Assembly (NCBI RefSeq): GCF_900109365.1
Contig: NZ_FNZR01000015.1
Coordinates: 1-61,430, forward strand
Direction: 5' to 3'
Length of the DNA: 61,430 nt
DNA from: Parapedobacter koreensis
Lineage (GTDB): Bacteria; Bacteroidota; Bacteroidia; Sphingobacteriales; Sphingobacteriaceae
A program made the translations under genes and the position numbers. The first letter of the stretch is position 1, and the number at the start of each line of letters is the position of its first letter. Of the stretch, positions 43,617-52,411 are shown piece by piece. Under the pieces are notes generated by a model. The model had not been told where the DNA came from. It did not search any database and worked only from the letters and a program-made list of their open reading frames with translations.

Positions 43617-43720
43617 TTCAGTATCGCCTGCATCTTGCTCTTTGTGAGGAAATCGAGCAGGGCGAAGACATGCTCCCATTCGGCGGCATCGAGCCTGTCG
43701 ATACGTGCGTGCCAGCGGAT
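43617..43720 (-). pseudogene. C-terminal relic of XRE-type regulator
   Basis: The minus strand reads RWHARIDRLDAAEWEHVFAL, LDFLTKSKMQAILK and stop: the linker and last helices of an XRE regulator such as accompany these loci. The HTH part is gone. Confidence 0.6.
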
Positions 43721-43723
43721 TGG

Positions 43724-44059
43724 TTATATGATTTCAAGGAAACCGTATTCCGTCGAACCGAATAACCCTTCGATGTCTTCCTTGTGTTTGATTAGTAATT
43801 GCTCCAAAAAGACATTGCTTTGGTTGCCCGTCCTTAATAAAACCACTTTTGGTGGAAAACCCCTCACATTGGCGAGATTCAGAAAATCATCGTCATTGGT
43901 AACGATGATTAAGTCGTTAGCCAAAGCATAATTCCAAATATCAATGTCTTTGGCAGGTACGGTGAGGCCAATATAATCTACGTGTAAACAATCTTCAAAG
44001 TAGACTTTAAGCTTGTTTGATAAACGCCAGGACAAGTTTGCATCCAAAAGCAGGTTCAT
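43724..44059 (-). CDS. DUF5615 PIN-like toxin
   Basis: 111 residues. MNLLLDANLSWRLS carries the first acidic residue (D6), followed by 'GLTVPAKDIDIWNYALANDL', 'IIVTNDDDFLNLANVRG' and 'PPKVVLLRTGNQSN', the standard DUF5615 (Mut7-C/PIN-like) order. DUF5615 proteins pair with DUF433 antitoxins and are predicted RNases. It lies one base after the DUF433 gene. It looks intact. Confidence 0.88.
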   Translation of the reverse strand: MNLLLDANLSWRLSNKLKVYFEDCLHVDYIGLTVPAKDIDIWNYALANDLIIVTNDDDFLNLANVRGFPPKVVLLRTGNQSNVFLEQLLIKHKEDIEGLFGSTEYGFLEII

Positions 44060-44060
44060 G

Positions 44061-44288
44061 CTATGCGGCTACAATTTTGATGAAGGCTTCCCGGTTGGCG
44101 GCGAATGCAAGCGCAGCCAGAATGTGCTCTTCTTTCAATAGTGGGTAGTCTTCAAGGATTTCAGTATTGGTCATGCCGGAAGCCAGCCATTGGAGAATAT
44201 CAACAACCGCAATACGCGTACCCTTAATACACGGTTTTCCGAAACGGATGTTAGGATCTATTGCGATATAGGATGAAAACTGTTCCAT
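44061..44288 (-). CDS. DUF433 antitoxin
   Basis: 75 residues with the full DUF433 signature: 'SSYIAIDPNIRFGKPCIKGT', 'RIAVVDILQWLASGMTNTEI', 'LEDYPLLKEEHILAALAFAA'. DUF433 is an HTH-like antitoxin that autoregulates and binds the DUF5615 toxin encoded next. Confidence 0.9.
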   Translation of the reverse strand: MEQFSSYIAIDPNIRFGKPCIKGTRIAVVDILQWLASGMTNTEILEDYPLLKEEHILAALAFAANREAFIKIVAA

Positions 44289-44380
44289 GATGTAAAAATA
44301 TAAAAAATTTCATTAATGTCCAAGAAAGGAAATTGAGCTGTCGTAGAACCACTTTGCCACATTACGAGCAATAAATAAAA

Positions 44381-44958
44381 AGCATATCTTTGGTAGGTTA
44401 GACGTTCTTTGAACAGGCTGAAATCCGGCTGTAAGGAAAATGGCCGGAACGCGAAAAATCTGTGGAAAGTCATACGACTATGGCGCAAGGCCTGTCCCGA
44501 GCGCAGTCTCGGGAATCCGGTGATCGGCAGGTGGGGAAGCGTGGATCTGTTGGCGGAGCGCTTCCAACCCTATTCGCCTTATAACTACGGATTGAACAAT
44601 CCCATTATAGTGATTGATCCAAATGGGATGGCAGCGAGCCCGATTTAAGATGAATATGGTAATCCGCTTGGAACTGATGATGAAGGGTTGCAGGGTAAGG
44701 CCATTGTGATGAACGAAAAGGATTTCACGCAAGGTATGTCGCACTTTAGCAGACGCAAATGAGTGGTACCGAACGGCTGGTGGTTCTCCGTTATATGTGG
44801 ACTTGGCAAAAATAGATTTTAGCACTGCTTATGAATCGAACATCAATTATAGCAGAGACGGAAAATCCGGTTATGTTAATTTGTTTTTAACCCAATCTCC
44901 GATGTCGATGTTAAGAAATGAGGGCGGCAATGTTTGTGGAACAGTACTTAGTAAATAG
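44381..44958 (+). pseudogene. decayed RHS core end and tip related to B2
   Basis: The core motif (YDYGAR ... [39 protein letters not shown]) is split by the palindrome at 44491 with a frame change. The tip then shows DEYGNPLGTDDEGLQGKAIV, MNEKDFTQGMSH, a deletion, and NEWYRTAGGSPLYVDLAKID, matching the B2 tip family. A stop and a hairpin end it. It is a dead sibling of the B2 tip. Confidence 0.8.
44491..44514. repeat. short palindromic dispersed repeat, copy 3 (in RHS core)
   Basis: Same element as 2282 and 6636 with one loop base changed (C for T). Here it replaces nine bases of the 'RFYDP' codons and shifts the frame. Confidence 0.75.
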
Positions 44959-44995
44959 CACCCCAAAAGTTGGACACAACTATTGGGGTGTTTTT
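44959..44995 (+). terminator. hairpin with T-run
   Basis: CACCCCAAAAGTTG and CAACTATTGGGGTG (one mismatch) around GACA, followed by TTTTT. A relative of the palindromes at 2993 and 7855, and the only one with a clear U-tract. Confidence 0.65.
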
Positions 44996-45053
44996 CTATG
45001 AGGTGCGCGAAGACATACCCCAGCCCGGCGATATCAATGGCGCAGTGCCGCGC

Positions 45054-45148
45054 TTTATAGGTACAGCCTATCAAAATTTATAGCCTATGCCTATCAAATT
45101 TATAGCCAAAACGAATCATAGGCAATCGATTCTCTGCATAGCTTTGCT
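45054..45148 (+). promoter_or_regulatory. shared upstream element, copy 3
   Basis: Third copy of the element at 9354 and 24121. The first repeat has one extra A (CCTATCAAAATTTATAG), the second is canonical. Similarity with copy 2 extends to about 45216, past the start codon of the following tail-fiber gene. Confidence 0.65.
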
Positions 45149-45165
45149 GGACAAAAGATACAGCT

Positions 45166-46053
45166 ATGCAAACACAACTGACCAGATTCCCTGGATACTG
45201 TTCGATCCAGCGATTATTTTTCACAAGGGGTAGGGCAAAAACAATGGTACTGTTGGCCTTAATAGGCTTGACCATTCCAATTCTTAAAGGGCAAACATAC
45301 ACGGGTGTATTTCGTACGGTACCGGATAATACGGCCTACCATCAGTTCAATAGGAATGGTACGGGGACTGGTGCCGCGGTCTATATGAACCAACTGAATA
45401 CCACCAATGCCATATTGCGCCTTTCAAGTGGCACGGCCGTGGCCAATGAAAATGTGGTATTCACGGTGGAAAATGACGGGAAAATGGGCATCGGCACGGT
45501 TAATCCTTTAACCAAAATCCATCTGGAGGGGTCGGCTGGTAGGTTTATCACCTTGACCCGTTCTGGTCTCGCCAAAAACGCTCATATTGGATATGGTACA
45601 GCGAATAGCGGCGGCATTTATCTGGGGACGGATGATAATACCTATATCATCTGGGCGCAGCAAAATGGCCGGGTAGGCATCGGCACAACTAACCCCCAAG
45701 CGAAGCTTGCCGTGGAAGGTACCGTCCTTGCCAAAGAGGTAAAGGTAAAAACAGACATCGCCGTGCCGGATTACGTGTTCTCGCCGGAGTACGAACTGCC
45801 TAAGCTTGCCGAGGTGGAAGCCTACGTAAAAGAACACAAACACCTACCGGAAATCCCTTCCGCCAAGGATATCGAAAAGGAAGGCCTGGACCTGGCTGAG
45901 ATGAATCTCCTGCTGCTGAAGAAGGTGGAAGAATTGACGCTGCACATGATTGAGCTAAAAAAAGAGAATGAGGGACAGGCAAGTTTAATTGCAAACCAGC
46001 AGAAGGAACTGAAAGGGCTTAAACTCGTGGTCGTAGGGCACCTGAATCAATAA
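45166..46053 (+). CDS. secreted tail-fiber-domain protein (type I)
   Basis: 295 residues. The N-terminus MQTQLTRFPGYCSIQRLFF precedes a signal-like segment (TMVLLALIGLTIPILKGQ, ~26-43); translation may instead start at the ATG at 45244. The N-domain has two 'GIGT.NP' units (KMGIGTVNPLTKIHLEG and RVGIGTTNPQAKLAVEG), then KTDIAVPDYVFSPEYELPKL, VKEHKHLPEIPSAKDIEK and the coiled coil. It stands apart from RHS genes behind upstream element copy 3. Confidence 0.78.
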   Translation: MQTQLTRFPGYCSIQRLFFTRGRAKTMVLLALIGLTIPILKGQTYTGVFRTVPDNTAYHQFNRNGTGTGAAVYMNQLNTTNAILRLSSGTAVANENVVFTVENDGKMGIGTVNPLTKIHLEGSAGRFITLTRSGLAKNAHIGYGTANSGGIYLGTDDNTYIIWAQQNGRVGIGTTNPQAKLAVEGTVLAKEVKVKTDIAVPDYVFSPEYELPKLAEVEAYVKEHKHLPEIPSAKDIEKEGLDLAEMNLLLLKKVEELTLHMIELKKENEGQASLIANQQKELKGLKLVVVGHLNQ

Positions 46054-46410
46054 TGAAAAGGGTAGTTGGCAACTGCTTCGTCCGGTGACTGGCCTATTAA
46101 CTAACACATCCAACTGACGCCACGCGGAACGAGATTGATTTATTACGTAGACCATAAGCTGAAAACTAATAGCGTATACACTATGGGTAAAGGAAATAGG
46201 AGATTCTACATACGGTCTTTATACGGATGGTATAATCATTCAAACATATCAAATGCATGTCGGTGATATCCTTTATCCTGCCCAGAGCGGCATTGTCTGG
46301 TTCCATATCCGTTTTGTCAGAGAGACAGTATAGTGACACCCCGGGGTTTCTCAGATTTTTTTATAATATTCGGTGGTTTTTTGCGATTTTTATCGTAAAC
46401 TTTACAACAT
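46054..46410. other. intergenic stretch without a supported gene
   Basis: About 355 bases. No ORF has convincing codon use, and no strong hairpin or repeat is visible. It probably contains the promoter of the DinB-like gene. Confidence 0.4.
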
Positions 46411-46914
46411 ATGATACTGCAATACTTGATAGGGGAATTTGAACTTGAAGTAAACAACACCCGAAAATTATTAACCATGGTTCCTGAAAAAGACCTGGGG
46501 TACAAACCATCGGAAATCTCTTGGACGATGGGCCAACTGGCCCAGCATATTGCCACCATCTACTATTGGTACGTGGGTACGCTCACCAAGGATGTATACG
46601 ACATGGCCACCGATAGCCTTGAACGGGGCGCTCCCGATGATATCAACGCTACATTGGCGCTTTTTGAAAGTAATGTAGAGAAAGCGCGGACGGCTTTAAA
46701 ATCCCTCACTGCGGAGCGATTGCAAGACAACTGGACGATGAAAGCAGGGGAAAAGGTCATCCTCGGGCCTATGCCAAGGGGCATTGTCTTGCGTGGGTTT
46801 CTTTTTAATCACATCTATCATCACCGGGGTGAATTGATTGTCTATCTACGTGCAACGGGAAATAAAGTGCCAGGCCTGTATGGCCCTACATATGAAGAAA
46901 GCAGGAAAAACTAA
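46411..46914 (+). CDS. DinB-like four-helix protein
   Basis: 167 residues with the DinB-superfamily metal-binding histidines in place: H46 (GQLAQHIATIY), H134 and H137/H138 (FLFNHIYHHRGELIVYL). DinB-like proteins are metal-dependent, often thiol transferases or of unknown function. No signal peptide; cytoplasmic. Monocistronic by layout. Length is normal. Confidence 0.85.
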   Translation: MILQYLIGEFELEVNNTRKLLTMVPEKDLGYKPSEISWTMGQLAQHIATIYYWYVGTLTKDVYDMATDSLERGAPDDINATLALFESNVEKARTALKSLTAERLQDNWTMKAGEKVILGPMPRGIVLRGFLFNHIYHHRGELIVYLRATGNKVPGLYGPTYEESRKN

Positions 46915-47381
46915 TCGTAAAAATTGTCGTCAATAGCTGGTACTGTGCATAAATTATGCCTAGGATGCGCATGATTTATGAGTATAAATGTCTACTGAAT
47001 TGATATACATTTGCATCGTTATTTCATGCTGGCTCGGTAGCCAGCGTATCTAAACAGTTATTTATTGTTGTATTAGTTAAGAAAAGCCATGCACTACCGT
47101 ACATTTATTTTGCTGGGGGAATCGCGAGTGTCAGCGAATCCAACGATCTCAACCTTTATTCCTACCTTTCTTTCAACCCACCGAATGGCCATGTCGGCCT
47201 GCCGCTATATGTGCATGTAGCCGTGCCACTGTAAGCAACCGTACGGCCAACAGCTGTACGAAATCATCCAACTAAAATTCTTCAATCCATTGAGCGCTGC
47301 AAGAGGCCTTGCGGTGCCAGCCTTATCGGCGTCGCTGCTGGTATGGGCCTATGATGTTTATTAAATTGACGTATTAACCGT
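46915..47381. other. upstream region of the SusC-like gene
   Basis: Holds a -7-type box TACATTTG at 47006-47013 (fits TAnnTTTG) without a clear -33 TTG, which would imply a leader of ~360 nt. A short frame from 47089 (MHYRTFILLGESRVSANPT) and another reading YSYLSFNPPNGHVGLPLYVH are broken fragments of unknown origin. Confidence 0.4.
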
Positions 47382-50300
47382 ATGACCATGAATAAAACTA
47401 TGTACTTAAAACGTAATCGAACCCTGGCCGGTAAAATGGCCGCTATCCTGTTGCTCTTTTTGCCCATATGTGCCTGGGCGCAGGAGACGAGGCCGTTGAT
47501 CAACTCCACGCTGGATGGCGTGGTACTGGACGTGCTGACCAGGGAGCCGCTGGCGGGCGCGACCCTGCAACTGGAAGGGGTGACCCACAGCACAACGACC
47601 GATAGGGAGGGAAAGTTCCGCTTCGTGACAGGGCAGCGATTCCCGTACGCCATCGTCGTATCCTACCTGGGCTACAAGACCATCACGGTGGTGGCAGACG
47701 GAAGCCCAATAACTGTTCTGCTGGAGCAGGACGCCACGGGGCTGGATGAGGTGGTGGTCACCGGCGTGGCCGAGGGAACCAGCCGCAAAAGGCTTTCGTT
47801 TGCCCTCACGAAAGTAGACAATGAATTGATCAATACCGTGCCGGCCACGGATGCTTCCACGTCGCTGCGGGGCAAGGTCGCGGGATTGCGCATAGACCAG
47901 TCGGGCGGAAACCAAGGTGCCTCCGTATACTTGCGGGGCTCGAAATCCGTGACGGGCAACATCGAGCCCTTAATCGTGGTGGATGGCTTTGTGACCGGCC
48001 TCCGCTTGGCTGACCTCAATCCCAATGATATCGAATCCATCGAAGTGGTGAAGGGCGCGGCGGCCTCGGCCCTTTATGGAACCCGGGGTGAGGGCGGCAT
48101 CATCCAGGTGCTCACGAAGCAGGGGCGCAAAGGCAGGAAGCTCGATATCACGGTCGATAACGAGCTGGGCTTTTCTGATGTCTTATTGTTGCCACCTACT
48201 TCCAATCGCCACCACTTCAAAGTAAACCCGGATGGTTCATTCCTGCTGGTGGATGGTGCCCGGGTGATTGATTACCAAGAAAATGGGTTTTCAGTGAACT
48301 TGCATCCTTACAAAGATTTTTATGACAATACCAAAAACATACTTGGCCGGAATAGCTTTTATACCAATTCGGCATCCGTATCAGCCAATGATGACAGGTA
48401 TTCGGCTTATCTCTCCGCGCAAAACCAATACCGGGGCGGCGTGTCTGACGCGGTAGGGGCAGATACGCGGCAAAACCTATTGTTCAACCTGGGCTATAAG
48501 GCTTCGCCGAAGGTGACCGCGGATATCACGGCACAGTACTCGCATTTTGATAGTCCTTCGGAGGCTGTCTCGTCCCGTTCTGATGGACTCCTGTATTCGA
48601 CGCTGCTGGTAGAGCCCCACATTAACTTGGCAGAAAAGGGTGATGATGGGAGGTACGTGTTTTTTCCAAGCGGAAGTGACTTGCCGGGCACGCAATGGTC
48701 AAACCCGCTTTATGAGCTTTCCAACAAGGAATATGGGTATATCACCGAAAATCTCCTGCTGGGGGGCAAGCTGAGGTATGCCATCACTGATCACCTCAGT
48801 GCGGAAGGTTCGGCGTCGTTGCAAAACAGGTATTACAATTCGGAGGTGTATTATCCCATCGGCTTTCAAACAATCACGCCGAACATCAACTTGAATAATG
48901 GGAACTATGCTTTGGCTACCCAGCGTACGGATACCAGGAACGGGCAATTGCAGCTGAATTATAACCGCAGCACCGGCAAGTTTGACTGGGGCCTCACGGC
49001 AAAGTTTGTGTACGAGTCTTCCAAGCAGACCGGGTTTGGTGGGTCTGGGCGGAACCTGACGGCTCCGGTAAAAAGCTTGAACGTGACCGAGCCTGCCACA
49101 CGGTCGCTGTCTTCATCATGGGCAAAAACGGTCAACTACGGCTATTTCCTGAATGCCAAAATCGCGTGGGATGACAAATTGTTCGTCGATGGGCTGGTGC
49201 GGCTGGACCAGAGCTCCCGCTTTGGGCGGGATGTGGGTACGGCGGTCTTTCCGCGGATATCGGCGGCATACCGCATCACGCAGGACGTGGATTTGAATGC
49301 GCTCACCGAATTAAAATTCCGGGTGGCATATGGACAAGCGGGAAGCTTGCCGCCTTTCGGGGCAAAAGATAGCCGGGTGGCCATCTCAAATTCAGGTGGG
49401 GTGAGTTATACCCAGAACGATAATACCGACCTGAAACGTGCCGTCACGGAGGAGACGGAACTTGGTTTTGATGCAACGCTTTGGGATCGGGTGAATGTCC
49501 AATTCAACTATGCCTTTTCAAACAGCACCAATGATTTTATAGCGGTGCCGGCATTTGCGCCCATCGCTGGGTCTGCCAATATCTACGACAACCTGGGTGC
49601 CGTGAAATCCAACTCGCTGGAATTGGAGATCAATGGAAGAGCAGTAAGCAAAGGACGGTTTGCCTGGACGCCGGGCTTGACCTTCAGCCGTGTCCGAAGC
49701 GAGATTACGTCCTTGGGCAATGTGCCCGAGTTTACCTCCGGTGGATACCGTAAAGCTGTAGGAGCCAGTACCACGGCCATCTATGGCTACAGCATCTTCT
49801 CAAGCTTATCCCAATTGGAAACCAACGAAGCTGGATTGGTGATCAATGCGGGCGATGGCACAAAACGGGTGGACGATTATGCGGTCAATGAATTTGGCGT
49901 CTTGGTGGAAAAAGCGGCGTTGGGTACCGCAGATGAGGCTCCGGTGTTTTATGTCAATGAAGCAACCGGAAATGCAAAAATCATTGGCGACGCCATGCCT
50001 GATTTCAATGTCGGGTTTGCGAATACCGTCTCCTACGGCCCATTTTCGTTGTATGCCGTGCTGGACTGGCAACAGGGCGGGCAGAAATTCAATGAGACGG
50101 CCCAATACCTTACCTATGTCTATCGCTCCGAGTTTTCTGACCTGACGGCGCAGGCGGGCAAACCGTTGAACTTTACCACCCGCGTTTTCAATGCGTCCCA
50201 GGTGACCGATTATTGGATAGAAAGTACCACCCACGTAGCGCTGCGCGAACTCTCACTGTCCTATAAGATTCCTACGGAAAGGCTGGGGATCAAAAAAGTA

Positions 50301-50447
50301 CTCCAAAATGCCACCTTCTCCCTGATTGGGCGCAATTTATTCATATGGACCAACTACAAGGGCGTAAACGTCGATGGGATTGGCCAGGATGGATTTAATT
50401 ATCCATCGTATCGAATCGTCTCCGGAAAATTGACCTTTAATTTTTAA
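47382..50447 (+). CDS. SusC/RagA-family TonB-dependent outer-membrane transporter
   Basis: 1021 residues. Signal peptide ~1-34 (ending AWAQ), carboxypeptidase-regulatory-like domain (~42-118, DGVVLDVLTREPLAGATLQL), TonB-box-like linker GLDEVVVTG (120-128), plug domain (~135-242, with RGKVAGLRIDQSGGNQGASV, EPLIVVDGFV, IESIEVVKGAAASALYG) and a beta-barrel ending ISY..-type 'SGKLTFNF' with terminal Phe. It imports a ligand bound by the SusD-like lipoprotein encoded next. No glycoside hydrolase, sigma or anti-sigma gene adjoins it, so the substrate is unknown. Confidence 0.95.
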   Translation: MTMNKTMYLKRNRTLAGKMAAILLLFLPICAWAQETRPLINSTLDGVVLDVLTREPLAGATLQLEGVTHSTTTDREGKFRFVTGQRFPYAIVVSYLGYKTITVVADGSPITVLLEQDATGLDEVVVTGVAEGTSRKRLSFALTKVDNELINTVPATDASTSLRGKVAGLRIDQSGGNQGASVYLRGSKSVTGNIEPLIVVDGFVTGLRLADLNPNDIESIEVVKGAAASALYGTRGEGGIIQVLTKQGRKGRKLDITVDNELGFSDVLLLPPTSNRHHFKVNPDGSFLLVDGARVIDYQENGFSVNLHPYKDFYDNTKNILGRNSFYTNSASVSANDDRYSAYLSAQNQYRGGVSDAVGADTRQNLLFNLGYKASPKVTADITAQYSHFDSPSEAVSSRSDGLLYSTLLVEPHINLAEKGDDGRYVFFPSGSDLPGTQWSNPLYELSNKEYGYITENLLLGGKLRYAITDHLSAEGSASLQNRYYNSEVYYPIGFQTITPNINLNNGNYALATQRTDTRNGQLQLNYNRSTGKFDWGLTAKFVYESSKQTGFGGSGRNLTAPVKSLNVTEPATRSLSSSWAKTVNYGYFLNAKIAWDDKLFVDGLVRLDQSSRFGRDVGTAVFPRISAAYRITQDVDLNALTELKFRVAYGQAGSLPPFGAKDSRVAISNSGGVSYTQNDNTDLKRAVTEETELGFDATLWDRVNVQFNYAFSNSTNDFIAVPAFAPIAGSANIYDNLGAVKSNSLELEINGRAVSKGRFAWTPGLTFSRVRSEITSLGNVPEFTSGGYRKAVGASTTAIYGYSIFSSLSQLETNEAGLVINAGDGTKRVDDYAVNEFGVLVEKAALGTADEAPVFYVNEATGNAKIIGDAMPDFNVGFANTVSYGPFSLYAVLDWQQGGQKFNETAQYLTYVYRSEFSDLTAQAGKPLNFTTRVFNASQVTDYWIESTTHVALRELSLSYKIPTERLGIKKVLQNATFSLIGRNLFIWTNYKGVNVDGIGQDGFNYPSYRIVSGKLTFNF

Positions 50448-50457
50448 GATAAAAGAC

Positions 50458-51996
50458 ATGAAGAAATATAGTTATTACCTTGTCCCGCTGATTTTAATGG
50501 CATCGTGCGAATCCATCGGTTTTGATGATCCCTCAACCCTCACTAATGCCGAGGCGATCCAGAAGATAAAGAGCCTCGGCTACGTGCTGACGACGAGTAG
50601 CGTGCAGACGGCTTTCGAGACCACGACAAATAATGCCGGAGGCTCGCATTTCAGCCTTTGGGCCGACCAATCTACCAACACCAACGGCAGCCAGTCTTGG
50701 TGGGACTTTGCCAATGAGCCGCGGCTCCGGCTCAATAATAACGCTGCATATCGGGGTAATGCGGCGGTGCGGGAGGTGTATTCCAATTTCTACCAGGCTA
50801 ACCTGGATGCCACCAAGGTGATTGATATCATCGAAAACCAACAGGTGCGCATCTATGACGATGCGGGTGCCGATCGCACGGCTGATTGCTTGGTGGGAGC
50901 ATATTATGCCAAAGGAATTTCACAGGGGTATCTGGGGGTGATTTTCGATAGGGGAATCATTGTGGACGATGTATCCCTCAGTGTGAGGGAGTTTCCGCAT
51001 TCGTATAAGGATTTGATTGAAAATGGGATTGCCCATCTGGATAAAACGCTGCAATTGGTGGAAGCCACGCCTGACCTGCGATTCGATTTCCTGACTGGCA
51101 TAACGATTTCTCGCGACGACTTGATCAGGCTCACCAACTCCATGGCTGCACGCATACTTTCATCGGTAGCTCGGGATCAAGCGGAAGCCGAGGGATTGGG
51201 CGATGCGTATTGGAACAGGGTATTGGGCTATGCGAGTCGGGGATTTACAACGGATTTTCTCATCACCACCGTGGTGGGTGGCTACTACAACGCATTGGTG
51301 GATGTGCTGGAGCGCCCATACGGGGGTGCCACGTATGTGCCGGTGGACATCAAGATTCCTTACCTGGTGGACAAAAACCATACTACGCCCAATAGCTATC
51401 CGGTAGACAATTCGATTATCTTGGGTCCCATTGAGACGGATGATGGGCGTTTTTACACGTATTTCGCGTATACGAGCAACTTCGGCATCCTGCTCGAAGC
51501 GCGTGGGCGCAACTTGTTTAGCAACTACGTCCGGACGCGCTGGATGTATCCTGCATTGTCGACGCTGAACGTGGCAGGGGCGTCCAACCCCTATTTTTTG
51601 GCTGAAGAGTTACGCTTGTTGCGCGCGGAAGCCAAATACTGGCTGAGGGACTATGCGGGAGCTGCAGCAGAGCTCAACGCCACAAGTGCCGCGCGCAAAG
51701 CCAAGGGTGGATTGCCGGATATCGCACCCAACCCGGCTGATTTGCGGGACGCTCTGCACTACGAGTATGCCATTGAAATCGACGCTGCCGGGGGCACGTT
51801 TGTGCCCTTTACATTCATGCGCAGGCATGACCTGCTGCAAGGGGGGACGCCCACCCAATTTCCCGTGCCTCAAATCCAGCTGGAGCTCATTGGCTTGGAT
51901 ACCTATACATTCGGCGGCAAAGATTACGCCGGAGAACGGGGCATATATGGGGAGCTTGCAACGGCCAACGACAATGGCTGGAAGCGCTCGCCATAA
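50458..51996 (+). CDS. SusD/RagB-family lipoprotein
   Basis: 512 residues, lipoprotein signal with MASC lipobox (Cys17). Helical TPR-like body (AYRGNAAVREVYSNFYQANL, ISQGYLGVIFDRGIIVDD), and the typical C-terminal part: FLAEELRLLRAEAKYWLRDY, LHYEYAIEIDAAGGTFVPFT, FMRRHDLLQGGTP. SusD proteins cap the SusC barrel and bind the substrate on the cell surface. It lies 10 bp after the SusC-like gene and is cotranscribed. Confidence 0.92.
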   Translation: MKKYSYYLVPLILMASCESIGFDDPSTLTNAEAIQKIKSLGYVLTTSSVQTAFETTTNNAGGSHFSLWADQSTNTNGSQSWWDFANEPRLRLNNNAAYRGNAAVREVYSNFYQANLDATKVIDIIENQQVRIYDDAGADRTADCLVGAYYAKGISQGYLGVIFDRGIIVDDVSLSVREFPHSYKDLIENGIAHLDKTLQLVEATPDLRFDFLTGITISRDDLIRLTNSMAARILSSVARDQAEAEGLGDAYWNRVLGYASRGFTTDFLITTVVGGYYNALVDVLERPYGGATYVPVDIKIPYLVDKNHTTPNSYPVDNSIILGPIETDDGRFYTYFAYTSNFGILLEARGRNLFSNYVRTRWMYPALSTLNVAGASNPYFLAEELRLLRAEAKYWLRDYAGAAAELNATSAARKAKGGLPDIAPNPADLRDALHYEYAIEIDAAGGTFVPFTFMRRHDLLQGGTPTQFPVPQIQLELIGLDTYTFGGKDYAGERGIYGELATANDNGWKRSP

Positions 51997-52411
51997 GGAC
52001 GTGTAGATTGCCTTCACCGCGGCGGCTAATCGGGGCTGCCGCGGTCCTGGAATCAACAGGCTAGCCGCGAGGGAAGCATGGATCGCTTAATCATACATTC
52101 CGATGTGCCTGAAAATCTTCAGTGGGCGTGATGGTACCCCAAAAAAACAGCTGGTATAGGGATAAGGGATGATTGGCTTTCATACGACTGTATTTCAGGC
52201 TAATATAACGATTTAAGATGGAAATCGAATGGGTTTCTTCTGATGGACGACAACAAATGCTGTACGCACCGTCATTTTTTGTAATTTAGCCCTTATTAAA
52301 GATAAACTGATGCAAACAGATTTGTCATTTGGGTAAGCAGGTGGATGAATGGACAAAAGGAAAGGCAATGGAGAAAATTTTAAGGAAGTAAGCGCATGAC
52401 GCAAATTATAA
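51997..52411. other. intergenic stretch between SusD-like and CvfB-like genes
   Basis: About 415 bases with no supported gene. Near 52275 an AT-rich stretch (TTTTTTGTAATTTAG) partly fits a Bacteroidota promoter but diverges from TAnnTTTG in its final bases. Confidence 0.4.

Noticed and set aside
9354-45148. CRISPR array, suggested by the repeated CCTATCAAATTTATAG units
   Set aside because: Only two units per site, with a 6-bp spacer that is nearly constant. No cas genes.
9566-46053. Prophage, suggested by the many 'tail fiber' proteins
   Set aside because: All carry signal peptides, and there is no capsid, portal, terminase, tail tube, lysis or integrase gene. They belong with the RHS and secretin genes.
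47382-51996. Polysaccharide utilisation locus
   Set aside because: Only the SusC/SusD pair is present; there are no glycoside hydrolases, lyases, sulfatases or regulators next to it. The substrate cannot be inferred.
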